Shown: positions 7,601-15,777 of the stretch, one piece after another
Numbering within the stretch: position 1 is the stretch's first letter
How the letters are laid out: every line of letters starts with the position of its first letter
NCBI GenBank assembly: GCA_016210045.1
Contig: JACQUX010000011.1
Location: 1 to 64,000, forward strand
Length of the DNA stretch: 64,000 bases
Direction: 5' to 3'
Origin: Deltaproteobacteria bacterium
Lineage (GTDB): Bacteria; UBA10199; GCA-002796325; JACPFF01
Made by a program: the position numbers and the translations under genes
The notes under the pieces: model-generated
Seen by the model: the letters and a program-made list of their open reading frames with translations, nothing else
Told to the model about the DNA's origin: nothing
The model's database searches: none

Positions 7601-8658
7601 CCACGGCACTTCCATCCGCCAGCGACGACCCGTTCGACCTCACGCCGAACGGCGGCGAAGAAGCCGCGTTCGAGGCCTCGCTCCGCCCGAAACGGCTCGC
7701 CGAATACGTGGGCCAAAACGCGGTCAAGGAAGCGCTGACGATCTTCATTGAAGCGGCCAGCCGGCGGCGGGAGGCGCTCGATCACGCGCTGTTTTGCGGT
7801 CCACCGGGACTCGGCAAGACGACCTTGGCGCATATCATCGCGGCGGAACTCGGCGTGGCGATTCACATCACGTCGGGTCCGGTGCTGGAACGCGCAGGCG
7901 ATTTAGCCGGGATCTTGACCAATCTCGAGGCGCGTCAAGTCCTGTTCATCGACGAAATCCACCGGCTGCCGCGCATCGTCGAAGAACTCCTCTATCCAGC
8001 AATGGAAGACTTCCGCCTGGATTTGGTTGTCGGCCAGGGGCCGGCTGCCCGCACGGTGCGGATCGATCTCCCCCACTTCACGTTAATCGGCGCGACGACG
8101 CGCGTCGGGCTGCTCACGTCGCCGCTGCGCGATCGTTTCGGAATCGTTTCCCGACTGGAATATTATGCCCCGGAGGAACTCGCGCAGATCCTGAGCCGCT
8201 CGGCGGAATTGTTACAGACGGCGTTGCCGCCCGCTGCCGCATTGGAAATTGCGCTCCGCTCTCGCGGCACACCACGGATTGCGAATCGGCTGCTCCGCCG
8301 CGCGCGCGACTTTGCCCAAGTCCGCGCGGCCGGACGGATCGACATCGCCGTCGCCCGAGACGCGTTGACCCTCCTCTCCGTCGATCAGGCGGGCTTCGAT
8401 CCGATGGATCGAAAAATTCTTCTCACCATTATCGAAAAATTTAACGGCGGCCCGGTCGGAATCGAGACCATCGCCTCGGCGGTCAGCGAGGCGCGCGACA
8501 CGATCGAAGACGTGTATGAACCGTTTCTGATCCAACACGGGTATCTGGCCCGCACCCCACGCGGTCGCGTGGCGACGACCCGCAGTTACGAGCACTTTGG
8601 GCGCACCGCACCGACACACTTGCGGCAAGGGGATCTGTATCGTGCAGGTGACGCATGA
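7597..8658 (+). CDS. ruvB: Holliday junction helicase RuvB
   Basis: 353 residues, an AAA+ ATPase. The N-terminus has the RuvB signature [12 protein letters not shown], Walker A is [12 protein letters not shown], Walker B is [10 protein letters not shown], and sensor 1 is the GATTR segment. The C-terminal winged helix contains [15 protein letters not shown] and ends in the TPRGR region. RuvB hexamers pump DNA through the RuvA-bound junction during recombination repair. It overlaps ruvA upstream and the ftsB-like gene downstream (ATGA at 8655), so all three form one operon. Confidence 0.98.
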   Translation: MTTALPSASDDPFDLTPNGGEEAAFEASLRPKRLAEYVGQNAVKEALTIFIEAASRRREALDHALFCGPPGLGKTTLAHIIAAELGVAIHITSGPVLERAGDLAGILTNLEARQVLFIDEIHRLPRIVEELLYPAMEDFRLDLVVGQGPAARTVRIDLPHFTLIGATTRVGLLTSPLRDRFGIVSRLEYYAPEELAQILSRSAELLQTALPPAAALEIALRSRGTPRIANRLLRRARDFAQVRAAGRIDIAVARDALTLLSVDQAGFDPMDRKILLTIIEKFNGGPVGIETIASAVSEARDTIEDVYEPFLIQHGYLARTPRGRVATTRSYEHFGRTAPTHLRQGDLYRAGDA

Positions 8659-9026
8659 CCAAATGGTTGCGGCACATCCTCGGATCCTGGCGGGAGTGGA
8701 TCAACCCGATCCCGCTCGCGGCCTTAGCGTTAAGCCTCATTTTCGGATGGTATATCGTCTTCGGCGATCAAGGCCTCGTGCGGCTGCGCCAATTGCGTCA
8801 CACCGAAGGTGAACTACGCCAACGCGAACTCGCGCTCTCCAGCCGTCTCCAAACGTTGGCGCAAGAAAAAGTCCGGCTGGATGATCCGGATTATCTGGAG
8901 CTGATCATCCGTCGTGAACTCGGCTACGTCCGCAGCGGCGAATTGATTTATCAGTTTCCGGAACCGGAAGTCCGCGTTGGCACACCGCCGGCCACGATCA
9001 CCACGCCGCGCACGGCCGGCAAATAA
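8655..9026 (+). CDS. FtsB/DivIC-like septum formation initiator
   Basis: 123 residues: one N-terminal transmembrane helix ([18 protein letters not shown]), a short coiled coil ([18 protein letters not shown]), and the conserved end [21 protein letters not shown], which matches the FtsB/DivIC family. These bitopic proteins bridge FtsL and FtsQ in the divisome. It overlaps the ruvB stop by 4 nt. FtsB proteins are often near enolase; linkage to ruvAB is less usual, so the name is a family-level call. Confidence 0.8.
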   Translation: MTKWLRHILGSWREWINPIPLAALALSLIFGWYIVFGDQGLVRLRQLRHTEGELRQRELALSSRLQTLAQEKVRLDDPDYLELIIRRELGYVRSGELIYQFPEPEVRVGTPPATITTPRTAGK

Positions 9027-9041
9027 CGAAAGCCGTCACCC

Positions 9042-9749
9042 ATGCTCCATCGCCCGTATGTGCTCGCCTTTCTCTGCGCGTTTCTCTACCTCGCCATCCG
9101 GCGGTTCGGCACCACACGCGCGTTGTTCTGGCTGACTACCGGGTACTGGATCGCTTGGATCTCGGAGGCCAGTTCGATTCGCAATGGATTCCCCTATGGC
9201 TGGTACAGCTATCGCTATGAAAATTTGACCCGCGACTGGCTGTTGTGGGGCGTGCCGGTCTGGGACTCGCTCTCCTATCCGTTCCTGATTTATGCCAGCT
9301 ACACGACGGCGACCTTCTTGTTGCGCCCTCGTGAAGCAGCGGACTCCTCCGTGCGCTGGCGCCGCGCGCTGCTCGGGGCCGCATTGACGATGTTGCTCGA
9401 TATCATCATTGATCCGGTCGCGAATCTCGGAGAGCGGTGGTTTCTGGGCGATATCTACGATTACGCGCATCCGGGATGGTATTTCGGCGTCCCATTCACG
9501 AATTTTCTCGGTTGGTTTCTCGTTCCACTCGTCATCATCCTCGTCAATCAATGGCTCTGGGAACTCATTCCAGGACGTACGCACGTACGCACCTACGCAC
9601 GTACGCACAATCTGATGGACCTTGCCTTTTATTTCAGCATCGCGCTGTTTAATATCGTGCTGGCTTGGTCTATAGGGGCGTATGCCCTGGGGGCAATTTC
9701 CTCAATATTGCTGCTAGCGGTTGGACTCTTGGTGAAGAGACAGCTTTAA
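9042..9749 (+). CDS. Integral membrane protein, DUF422 / carotenoid biosynthesis-like
   Basis: 235 residues with about six hydrophobic segments. The central WISEASSIRNGFPYGWYSY, VPVWDSLSYPFLIY and LDIIIDPVANLGERWFLGD segments match the DUF422 family, which includes the carotenoid 1,2-hydratase CruF. Conserved Glu, Asp and Asn residues in membrane segments support an enzyme. No other carotenoid gene is in the window, so a pigment role is only inference. An 8-nt tandem repeat codes for GRTHVRTYARTHN before the last two helices, an extra loop not expected in the family. It starts 15 bp after the ftsB-like stop. Confidence 0.7.
   Translation: MLHRPYVLAFLCAFLYLAIRRFGTTRALFWLTTGYWIAWISEASSIRNGFPYGWYSYRYENLTRDWLLWGVPVWDSLSYPFLIYASYTTATFLLRPREAADSSVRWRRALLGAALTMLLDIIIDPVANLGERWFLGDIYDYAHPGWYFGVPFTNFLGWFLVPLVIILVNQWLWELIPGRTHVRTYARTHNLMDLAFYFSIALFNIVLAWSIGAYALGAISSILLLAVGLLVKRQL
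9575..9608 (+). repeat. 8-nt tandem repeat (CGTACGCA)n inside the DUF422-like gene
   Basis: About four copies of CGTACGCA (one copy starts CCTACGCA) lie in frame and encode THVRTYART. The unit contains the palindrome CGTACG. Similar sequence recurs at 57684-57714, where it is intergenic. Confidence 0.85.
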
Positions 9750-9862
9750 TCACTGTGGATAACTCGTCTCCCTGGCATCACTTTCTATTTGGTTCAACTG
9801 ACACTTGATCACTACGACGCGCTGGCGCTATCGGATGCCCTAACGTTGGGGAGGAACGGGCC

Positions 9863-10147
9863 ATGGGACAACAGGAACAAAACATAACACGGCGACGGAA
9901 CACGGAACGGCACTGGCAGCAGTTGTCGATCGAAGATAAGCGTCGTCAACTGCGGGACGAGCTGCAAGATGAAATGATTACGATGGCCCACGAATTAGGA
10001 CTGCAATTGAGTGTCGATCAGATCATCCGCGCTATTGAACAGACGGAATACACGCCCGACGAAATGGAAAACCGCCACACTGCCCATCTTTCCTGGCTGC
10101 ATCGGCACGCGTCGCAACTGGTGCGGCGCGACAATTCCGCCCATTAG
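9863..10147 (+). CDS. Hypothetical protein, 94 aa
   Basis: A small, highly charged, probably all-helical protein (KRRQLRDELQDEM, SVDQIIRAIEQTEYTPDEMENR). A good GGGGAGG lies 10 nt before the ATG. It has no membrane segment or recognisable motif. Its stop TAG (10145-10147) overlaps the TAA stop of the convergent cheX-like gene, leaving no room for a terminator between them. Confidence 0.6.
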   Translation: MGQQEQNITRRRNTERHWQQLSIEDKRRQLRDELQDEMITMAHELGLQLSVDQIIRAIEQTEYTPDEMENRHTAHLSWLHRHASQLVRRDNSAH

Positions 10148-10614
10148 CCTTCACTGAGGACGACAACCTCGAACCGTTGCCCTTCATCGGTTCGAAAATG
10201 ACCCAACCATGCGGGAGCCGTGCCGATCAGTTCTGCGAACCGTTCCGGTGTCTCCACGAAACCCTGCGCCATCCCAAGCTCCCAGACCGCGTCGCTTCCT
10301 TGCCACTGCGTTAATAGTGCGCCGGCCAGCAGATCGGCCAATGCCGCCATGGCCGCCGTGTCGAAGGTGTCGTCATTCGGCAAATCGCGACCGAGCAAAT
10401 TGACAGCCGCTTCCCGCGCCACTCGGGCAGTGCCGGCCACCACGACTTTTCCGGCCGTCGCACCGACAAACGAGACCACACCGAGCGAGACCGCGTCGCG
10501 CCACGGATCGGTTTCTTCGACCGGTTCGAGTAACAGAAACGCGCCATCCCCTGCCGCGCGCACGACCGTCGACGGCCACTCGGTGGTTAACAGATTGTCG
10601 TTGAGTGCACTCAC
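10144..10614 (-). CDS. CheX/CheC-like chemotaxis phosphatase domain protein
   Basis: 156 residues matching the CheX-like fold: an N-terminal strand-rich half (GAVSLGVVSFVGATAGKVVVAG-type pattern) and the helix DTAAMAALADLLAGALLTQW, the position where CheX/CheC carry the E-x2-N phosphatase residues. Here the helix has Ala and Asp rather than a clear ExxN, so activity on a phospho-response regulator is uncertain. It is the last gene of the cheD-HDOD-receiver-cheX run and overlaps the upstream receiver gene by 4 nt, suggesting a physical partnership with that receiver. Confidence 0.65.
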   Translation of the reverse strand: MSALNDNLLTTEWPSTVVRAAGDGAFLLLEPVEETDPWRDAVSLGVVSFVGATAGKVVVAGTARVAREAAVNLLGRDLPNDDTFDTAAMAALADLLAGALLTQWQGSDAVWELGMAQGFVETPERFAELIGTAPAWLGHFRTDEGQRFEVVVLSEG

Positions 10615-11003
10615 GTGGTCGCCCCTGATTGTGGCAATAGATCGTTCAGCACCGCGCGCACCGCCTCCGGACGAAACGGACGTTCCAGACCGCCACGAAC
10701 ACCGTGTTGTGCGATGGCCGCAGCGCGCCGCGCATTCCGTTCGCTGGTCAGCAGCACGACTGGAATATTCGCCAACTGCGATTCCCCGCGCAGTGCCACA
10801 AGCAATTCCGGTCCATCCAGTTCGGGCATCGCCAGTGCAGTAATGATCAGGTCCACTCGTTCCTCACGCACCATGACTAACGCTTCGCGACCCTGACTCG
10901 CTTCACGGATGGCGCTGCGATCAATGCCGGCGAGCTGCAACGCCCGCACGCAATACGCCCGCGCAACGATATTCGGTTCCACGACGAGGATCTTCAGGCC
11001 CAC
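10611..11003 (-). CDS. CheY-like pseudo-receiver domain protein
   Basis: 130 residues, a stand-alone receiver fold. The usual acidic residues are missing: the first strand reads ILVVEPN (normally VVDD), the phosphoacceptor position reads LIITALAMPELDG with Ala for Asp, and the Lys before the last loop is Arg (LERPF). The switch Thr/Ser is kept (VLLTSE). With no phosphorylatable Asp it probably signals by binding alone. It sits 3 nt downstream of the HDOD gene and overlaps cheX, so it likely works with both. Confidence 0.8.
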   Translation of the reverse strand: MGLKILVVEPNIVARAYCVRALQLAGIDRSAIREASQGREALVMVREERVDLIITALAMPELDGPELLVALRGESQLANIPVVLLTSERNARRAAAIAQHGVRGGLERPFRPEAVRAVLNDLLPQSGATT

Positions 11004-11006
11004 GGA

Positions 11007-11873
11007 TCATCCCTTCGGCAGGTCTTTCGTGATGAATTCACCCATGCTCTGGATCTGCGCGAACGTCTCTCCCGCCACGCGCTCCAAACGATGCGCCTGG
11101 ACATGCAACCGTTGCAAGACGGCTGGGTCCACTTGACGCGAGAGTTCGCCGCGATCGACGCCGTAGCCGAGCGAATGCGCCAACGCATTGGCGGTATGGA
11201 CCAGGTCCACGACGACGCGATGTCCTTCATCCGGCGCCTCGCTCGGGCGGTGATGCCACAGCGCGGTGTATTCCACCACCTCCGGGAGATTCCATTTTTT
11301 CGCCAATGCGCCACCTAATTCCGTGTGATCCGTCCCTAATGCCGCACGCTCGGCATCCAGAAAGTGGCCGACGCTCGAATCGCCTTCCACCACGATCTGC
11401 TTCGATTGATTCGAGAGGAACACGCCGATCACGAGCTTGCCAATGTCGTGCAGCAGTCCGGCCGTGAAAATGAGTTCCGGCATTTTGACCCCGAGCTCCA
11501 CGACAAGGCGTTCGCTCAACATCGCGACCGCGACGCAATGGACCCAAAAGTCCGCGGCCTTGGTCTCGTAGCCGCTCAAATACGGCGGAATGATCCGGGA
11601 AAAGGCGCCCATCGCGGCGATTTCAAACACCCGCTTGATGCCCATCAGCATCACGGCCTGTTGGACCGTGGTGATCTTGCGCCGCAGCCCGAAATACGGC
11701 GAATTGGCAAAGCGCAGCAAATTGGCGGTCAGCGCGGGATCGGGCCCCACGACTTCTTCAAAATCCTCCGCACTCCAGACGTCGCTCGAGACCAGGGCAC
11801 ACATCCGGGCCACGACCCCAGGCAGGGTCGGCAGCTTGTCGACGGCGGCCAAGATCAGTTCGGTCTGGCTCAT
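11007..11873 (-). CDS. HDOD-domain signalling protein
   Basis: About 288 residues from the ATG at 11873 (MSQTELILAAVDKLPTLPGVV), which has a purine-rich GGAGAGGAG upstream; the open frame extends further only as antisense of cheD. The HDOD domain covers most of the protein: LPTLPGVVARM, DPALTANLLRFANSPYFGLRR, VMLMGIKRVFEIA and GLLHDIGKLVIGVF. An HD pair survives (LLHDIG), but HDOD proteins generally lack the full metal site and act as scaffolds in motility and c-di-GMP signalling. The start overlaps the cheD stop (ATGA). Confidence 0.85.
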   Translation of the reverse strand: MSQTELILAAVDKLPTLPGVVARMCALVSSDVWSAEDFEEVVGPDPALTANLLRFANSPYFGLRRKITTVQQAVMLMGIKRVFEIAAMGAFSRIIPPYLSGYETKAADFWVHCVAVAMLSERLVVELGVKMPELIFTAGLLHDIGKLVIGVFLSNQSKQIVVEGDSSVGHFLDAERAALGTDHTELGGALAKKWNLPEVVEYTALWHHRPSEAPDEGHRVVVDLVHTANALAHSLGYGVDRGELSRQVDPAVLQRLHVQAHRLERVAGETFAQIQSMGEFITKDLPKG

Positions 11874-12364
11874 AGCTGCCGCTCCTCTCCTCGAGTGGAC
11901 ATGATCACGCGGCCGGTGCCGACCAACAACGCCACTTCCCAGGAGTGTTGTCCTCCCAGCGCTTCCGCAGCAACCAGCAGACCGGCACGCCATAGTTGTT
12001 TTCGCACAGCGACCGCGGTCCGCCACCCGAGTTGCAACACGGCCGGGGCCTCAACCAGCGTGCCGCCGCCCGCCAATTTGACGGTCAGGTTTTCAGTCCG
12101 CGCGCCTAAACCGTGCATCCGTTGGAGCAATAACGGCACTCCAGTATCCGCATAGAGGGTTGGCAAGACATCGCTGTTGGAGCGGCTGTAAACAGCGCGT
12201 GGCAACATAACGTGTAGCAATCCACCCACATGATGCACAGGATCGTGCGCGAGAACGGCAATGCAACCGCCGAGAGATCGGGTCTTTAAAATGGCGGCGG
12301 TATCGATCGCGACTTCGCACTGCCCCTTCGGAATCAGAATGGTGTGCGCTGGTTCACTCGACAT
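11870..12364 (-). CDS. cheD: Chemoreceptor glutamine deamidase CheD
   Basis: 164 residues. The catalytic residues have the spacing of Thermotoga maritima CheD: Thr28, Cys34 (TRSLGGC) and His51 (GGLLHVMLP), corresponding to Thr21, Cys27 and His44. CheD deamidates glutamines in chemoreceptors and in some systems binds CheC/CheX-type phosphatases. It is the first gene of the minus-strand run with HDOD, pseudo-receiver and CheX, but no CheA, CheW or receptor is in the window. The pairing with a CheX-like protein fits CheD-CheC biology. Confidence 0.88.
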   Translation of the reverse strand: MSSEPAHTILIPKGQCEVAIDTAAILKTRSLGGCIAVLAHDPVHHVGGLLHVMLPRAVYSRSNSDVLPTLYADTGVPLLLQRMHGLGARTENLTVKLAGGGTLVEAPAVLQLGWRTAVAVRKQLWRAGLLVAAEALGGQHSWEVALLVGTGRVIMSTRGEERQL

Positions 12365-12456
12365 GGACTAGGCATTGCCAAATGCGCAGCGAAAACGCAA
12401 GGACTGTGCAAATAAAATCTAGACTTTTACGAATAGATTCGTTATGCACGCGCGCC

Positions 12457-12966
12457 ATGCGGACCTATTGGAAAGAACTCACGATTTCGACGGGCGACAA
12501 CAATCTTCCCACCCTCGACCCGAAGCTCAAACAATTCGTCGGCCCTCAGGATATTTTCTTCATTGAGGACCTCACGGAACAGTTTCAGCAATTAGTCGCC
12601 GCGAGCGAAATTGCCAACGGACTCTTCACCGCACAGGTCATGCACACAACCACGGTGCTCAGCGTCAACGAACTCGATGAACCGATGCTGTTGATGGACA
12701 TTCACCGCGCGTTAAGCGAGATCGCGCCGCGCGTGAATGATTATTTGCACAACAGCCCATTGCGGACGAAAAATCGCTGCGCGGAAGACAATCGCTGCGA
12801 TCGCAACGCCGACGCGCACGTCAAATCGTTCCTGATCGGAAATGCGACGACCAGTCTGTTGGTCCGCAACGGGAAACTACTGCTCGGACGCTGGCAACGC
12901 ATCTCGGTGATCGACTTCGACGGACCCCGTCAACGCCAATTAGTCGTCCAAATCCTCGGCGAGTGA
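12457..12966 (+). CDS. UPF0047 / YjbQ-family protein
   Basis: 169 residues from the ATG at 12457 (MRTYWKELTISTGDN); an in-frame ATG at 12382 would add a poorly composed leader. The UPF0047 signature is clear: GLFTAQVMHTTTVLSVNELDEP, LHNSPLRTKNRCAEDNRCDRNADAH and LLLGRWQRISVIDFDGPR. Family members are small beta-rich proteins; YjbQ has weak thiamin-phosphate synthase activity, but the true role is not settled. No Shine-Dalgarno lies before the chosen ATG. It is divergent from cheD. Confidence 0.88.
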   Translation: MRTYWKELTISTGDNNLPTLDPKLKQFVGPQDIFFIEDLTEQFQQLVAASEIANGLFTAQVMHTTTVLSVNELDEPMLLMDIHRALSEIAPRVNDYLHNSPLRTKNRCAEDNRCDRNADAHVKSFLIGNATTSLLVRNGKLLLGRWQRISVIDFDGPRQRQLVVQILGE

Positions 12967-13018
12967 ACTAACTATCAGTTCTTGATCCAACCCCGCCTAT
13001 CTGCTAGGTCCGGGCATC

Positions 13019-14338
13019 ATGGCTGCTGAGGTGCTAATCGCCCTCGCCTCCTGCGATAAGGAACGCGAGGGTTTATATAGTCAACCGATCTTAGGCGTGC
13101 CGCTCTTTTTGCGCAGCGTCCTGACATTGGCGGATAGCGGTCACAGCCATTTCGTCGTCGTCGCCCCGTTGGGACTGCGCCGCTCGGTCATACGCCTCTG
13201 GACCCGGTATGCCGCCGGGCGGGGTTTCAAACTCGATTTCGTGCCGCTGCAGAGTGGCGGTGGCCTAGCCCCGCGCGATCAGACCTTGCTCACCGAACTC
13301 TTGGCCGATCGCGTTTGTGTGCTGGACGGCCTCACGGTGGTCTCCCCACGCTGGGCACGAGAAGTCTTGCGACCAGGTCTCACGTATCACCGCCCGCTGG
13401 CCGAAACCGCGCGCGTCCTCTCTCGCGAGCACTTGCTCCACGCGCTCTCCGACGGCACACTCGTGACCGCACTCGACACGACGCATTCGTACTGTCAGCC
13501 TGGGCTCTCGTGTCGCATCACCGCAGCGGGGCAAATCGGCATCCTCGAACATTTTCTGTGTGAACTGCTCCGCATGGGCGCAAATGGGCTCATTGCACGG
13601 CACGTCAACAAGCGACTGTCGATCCCGTTGAGCCGGATCTTGGCACGGTGGCGTGTCAGTCCGCATGCAATTACGGTCGGCAATATGCTGATCGGCCTGG
13701 CCGCCGGGATCGGTACCGCGGGCGTCACCTACTTCGGGCTGTTAGTGGGCGGCGTGTTGTTTCAAATCGCCTCCATCATGGACGGCTGCGACGGCGAAGT
13801 GGCGAAACTGACCCATCGCACCAGTCGTTTCGGCCAAGTGATCGACACCGCCAGCGACAACCTCGCATTGGTCAGCTTTTTCGTAGGCCTCAGTATCCAT
13901 CACTTTCGCGTCTCCGGCGATTGGCGCTCCTTCCTCTGGGGTGCCGCGATGCTCGGCGGGCTTGGCGCGTTGCTGGGCATCCTGATCCCGTTCCTGCGCC
14001 GCTTTTCCAATTCCGCGAGTTTGGCCACGTTTGATCGGGAATATATGGAGCCATTGGCCCGTCGTCTCCCGCCGATCCTGGCCGGCGGATTGCGTGGGAT
14101 CAAAGCGATCTTTAAGAAAGAATGGTTCTCGCTCTGCTTCTGCCTGATGGCCATGGCCGGCGTCTTGCCGTTGGCGTTGCCCATTGTCGCCATCGGCAGT
14201 TGGCTGGGGGTCGTGGCCGCGTTCTGGGTCCCGCGCCTCCCGTCGATTCGCCGCAGTCTGGCGCGGACAATTCCTGACGCGGCAGCGGACCTCGAGACCG
14301 ATTCCGGCATGGCGACGGCGCGGGCCATTGCTTTGTAA
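13019..14338 (+). CDS. CDP-alcohol phosphatidyltransferase with decayed N-terminal nucleotidyltransferase-like domain
   Basis: 439 residues. The C-terminal ~240 residues form a CDP-alcohol phosphatidyltransferase membrane domain; the motif runs DGCDGEVAKL then GQVIDTASD, covering the DGxxAR-x8-GxxxDxxxD positions with Lys for Arg. Several hydrophobic helices follow. Residues 1-190 resemble a sugar-phosphate nucleotidyltransferase fold, but the LAAGxGxR loop is replaced by ALASCDKEREG, so it is probably inactive. The arrangement recalls bifunctional IPCT/DIPPS of the di-myo-inositol phosphate pathway. Here an active nucleotidyltransferase is encoded two genes downstream. The alcohol acceptor cannot be read from sequence. 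Confidence 0.82.
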   Translation: MAAEVLIALASCDKEREGLYSQPILGVPLFLRSVLTLADSGHSHFVVVAPLGLRRSVIRLWTRYAAGRGFKLDFVPLQSGGGLAPRDQTLLTELLADRVCVLDGLTVVSPRWAREVLRPGLTYHRPLAETARVLSREHLLHALSDGTLVTALDTTHSYCQPGLSCRITAAGQIGILEHFLCELLRMGANGLIARHVNKRLSIPLSRILARWRVSPHAITVGNMLIGLAAGIGTAGVTYFGLLVGGVLFQIASIMDGCDGEVAKLTHRTSRFGQVIDTASDNLALVSFFVGLSIHHFRVSGDWRSFLWGAAMLGGLGALLGILIPFLRRFSNSASLATFDREYMEPLARRLPPILAGGLRGIKAIFKKEWFSLCFCLMAMAGVLPLALPIVAIGSWLGVVAAFWVPRLPSIRRSLARTIPDAAADLETDSGMATARAIAL

Positions 14339-14359
14339 TCCAGCAAGGACGCATCTTCT

Positions 14360-15052
14360 ATGTTCGATCCCAAACCCGCATTGCATCTCCCTCAAAGCCT
14401 ACACACGCCTGTGGCCACGACAATGGCACAGGAGCAATCGGTTTGGATCTTCGACCTCGACGGCACATTAATCGACTCCATGACCGCATTTCGTCATTTG
14501 GCCGGTGAATTAATCGCAGCGCACTACGGCGTCAGTCCGACGGAGGCGGAGGAACAATATCGCCAAACCTCGGGGCTGCCGTTCGTGGAACAAATGCAGA
14601 CGCTCTATCCGGATCATCCCAACAACGCCGAAACGGTTGCAACCTTCGAGCGACGGAAACTGGACTATTACGCGCAAGCGCGGCCATTCCCCGATGTCTT
14701 GCCAGTCTTGCAAATTTTAGCGGAACGCGGCGATTTTTTAGGGATCTCGTCGAACAATGGACAGGCGTTAGTTGAATCGATGGTCGAGCGCTGGGAACTC
14801 CCGATCCACATCGTCTGCGGCTGGCGCAATGGCGTCGGCAAAGGCATTGCGCACTTCGCCACGATGCGCGCCTTCAGCCAGGCCGCAGACGACGCGATGA
14901 CCTTCGTCGGCGACTCGCTACACGACGCCGCATTGGCGTTGCAGCACGGCCTCGGATTCACCGGCCGCGTCGGGACATTTGCGGCCGGCGAATTTCACCA
15001 TCGGTACCCCGGCGTGCGGGTCATCCGCTCGTTGCGGGAGCTCCTCTCGTGA
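14360..15052 (+). CDS. HAD-superfamily phosphatase
   Basis: 230 residues. Motif I is FDLDGTLIDS, motif II is ISSNNG, the motif III Lys is in GVGKGIAH, and motif IV is FVGDSLHDAALA, so the site is complete. The cap between motifs I and II is helical (subclass IA). It could dephosphorylate a phospho-alcohol product or intermediate made by the flanking CDP-alcohol enzyme; phosphatases of this kind act in inositol-phosphate and lipid head-group routes. AAGGA is at 14345; an alternative ATG is at 14423. Its stop overlaps the next gene (GTGA at 15049). Confidence 0.85.
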   Translation: MFDPKPALHLPQSLHTPVATTMAQEQSVWIFDLDGTLIDSMTAFRHLAGELIAAHYGVSPTEAEEQYRQTSGLPFVEQMQTLYPDHPNNAETVATFERRKLDYYAQARPFPDVLPVLQILAERGDFLGISSNNGQALVESMVERWELPIHIVCGWRNGVGKGIAHFATMRAFSQAADDAMTFVGDSLHDAALALQHGLGFTGRVGTFAAGEFHHRYPGVRVIRSLRELLS

Positions 15053-15777
15053 AGGCACTCGTGCTGGCCGCCGGCCTTGGTAGTCGACTGCACGACCTGA
15101 CACGCGATCTTCCAAAGGCGTTAGTGCTGCTGCATGACGAACCGCTGTTGGGACACGTATTGCGCTGGCTCCGCGGCAGCGCGACCATCGAGTCGATCGG
15201 CGTGGTGGCTGGCTTTCACGCCGATCTGGTGCGCGGCTGGCTGGCGAGTCATGCCCCCGACGTCCAGCTCTTCGAAAATCCGGAGTATCGGGCCGGGAAC
15301 TTGTTGACCCTCTGCGCGGCGCGCGACTATGCCCAAGGCGATCTCCTGATCTGTAATGTGGATCACCTCTACCATCCCGCGATGCGGGCGCAGATGATCA
15401 CGCCAGCGACCCATATCACCGCCATCGTCGACCACGATCGGACGCTCGGTCCCGATGACATGAAAGTGACGCTCGATGGCCACGGCCGCCTCGCGGCGAT
15501 CCATAAGACCTTGGCGACTTGGGATTGTGGCTATATCGGGGCCACACAAATCCCCGCTGCGTGGCAAGCGGCGTATTGGCAGGCGGTGGCCCAGACACAA
15601 GCGCGGCATGGCACACTAAGTTGCGTCGAATGGGTGTTGGGCGAATTGGTCGCAACGAACGTGCCGGTCCACGTGATGGACGTCAGTGGTCATGGCTGGG
15701 TCGAGATCGACGAACCCGCCGACTTGCGCCGCGCCGCCGACTTCCTGCGCCAGCGCCCACCCCGCCCCCCTCTATGA
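15049..15777 (+). CDS. Nucleotidyltransferase of the sugar-/choline-phosphate type (NTP_transferase)
   Basis: 242 residues, GTG start overlapping the HAD stop. The N-terminal signature is VLAAGLGSRLHDLTRDLPKAL, with Gly loop, Arg and Lys intact. NVDHLYHP carries the metal-binding Asp, and the C-terminal WVEIDEPADLRRA is typical of LicC-like CTP:phosphocholine or inositol-phosphate cytidylyltransferases. It likely activates a phospho-alcohol to the CDP (or other NDP) form used by the upstream transferase. The nucleotide and substrate are inferred, not shown. The stop overlaps the next start (ATGA at 15774). Confidence 0.85.
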   Translation: MKALVLAAGLGSRLHDLTRDLPKALVLLHDEPLLGHVLRWLRGSATIESIGVVAGFHADLVRGWLASHAPDVQLFENPEYRAGNLLTLCAARDYAQGDLLICNVDHLYHPAMRAQMITPATHITAIVDHDRTLGPDDMKVTLDGHGRLAAIHKTLATWDCGYIGATQIPAAWQAAYWQAVAQTQARHGTLSCVEWVLGELVATNVPVHVMDVSGHGWVEIDEPADLRRAADFLRQRPPRPPL

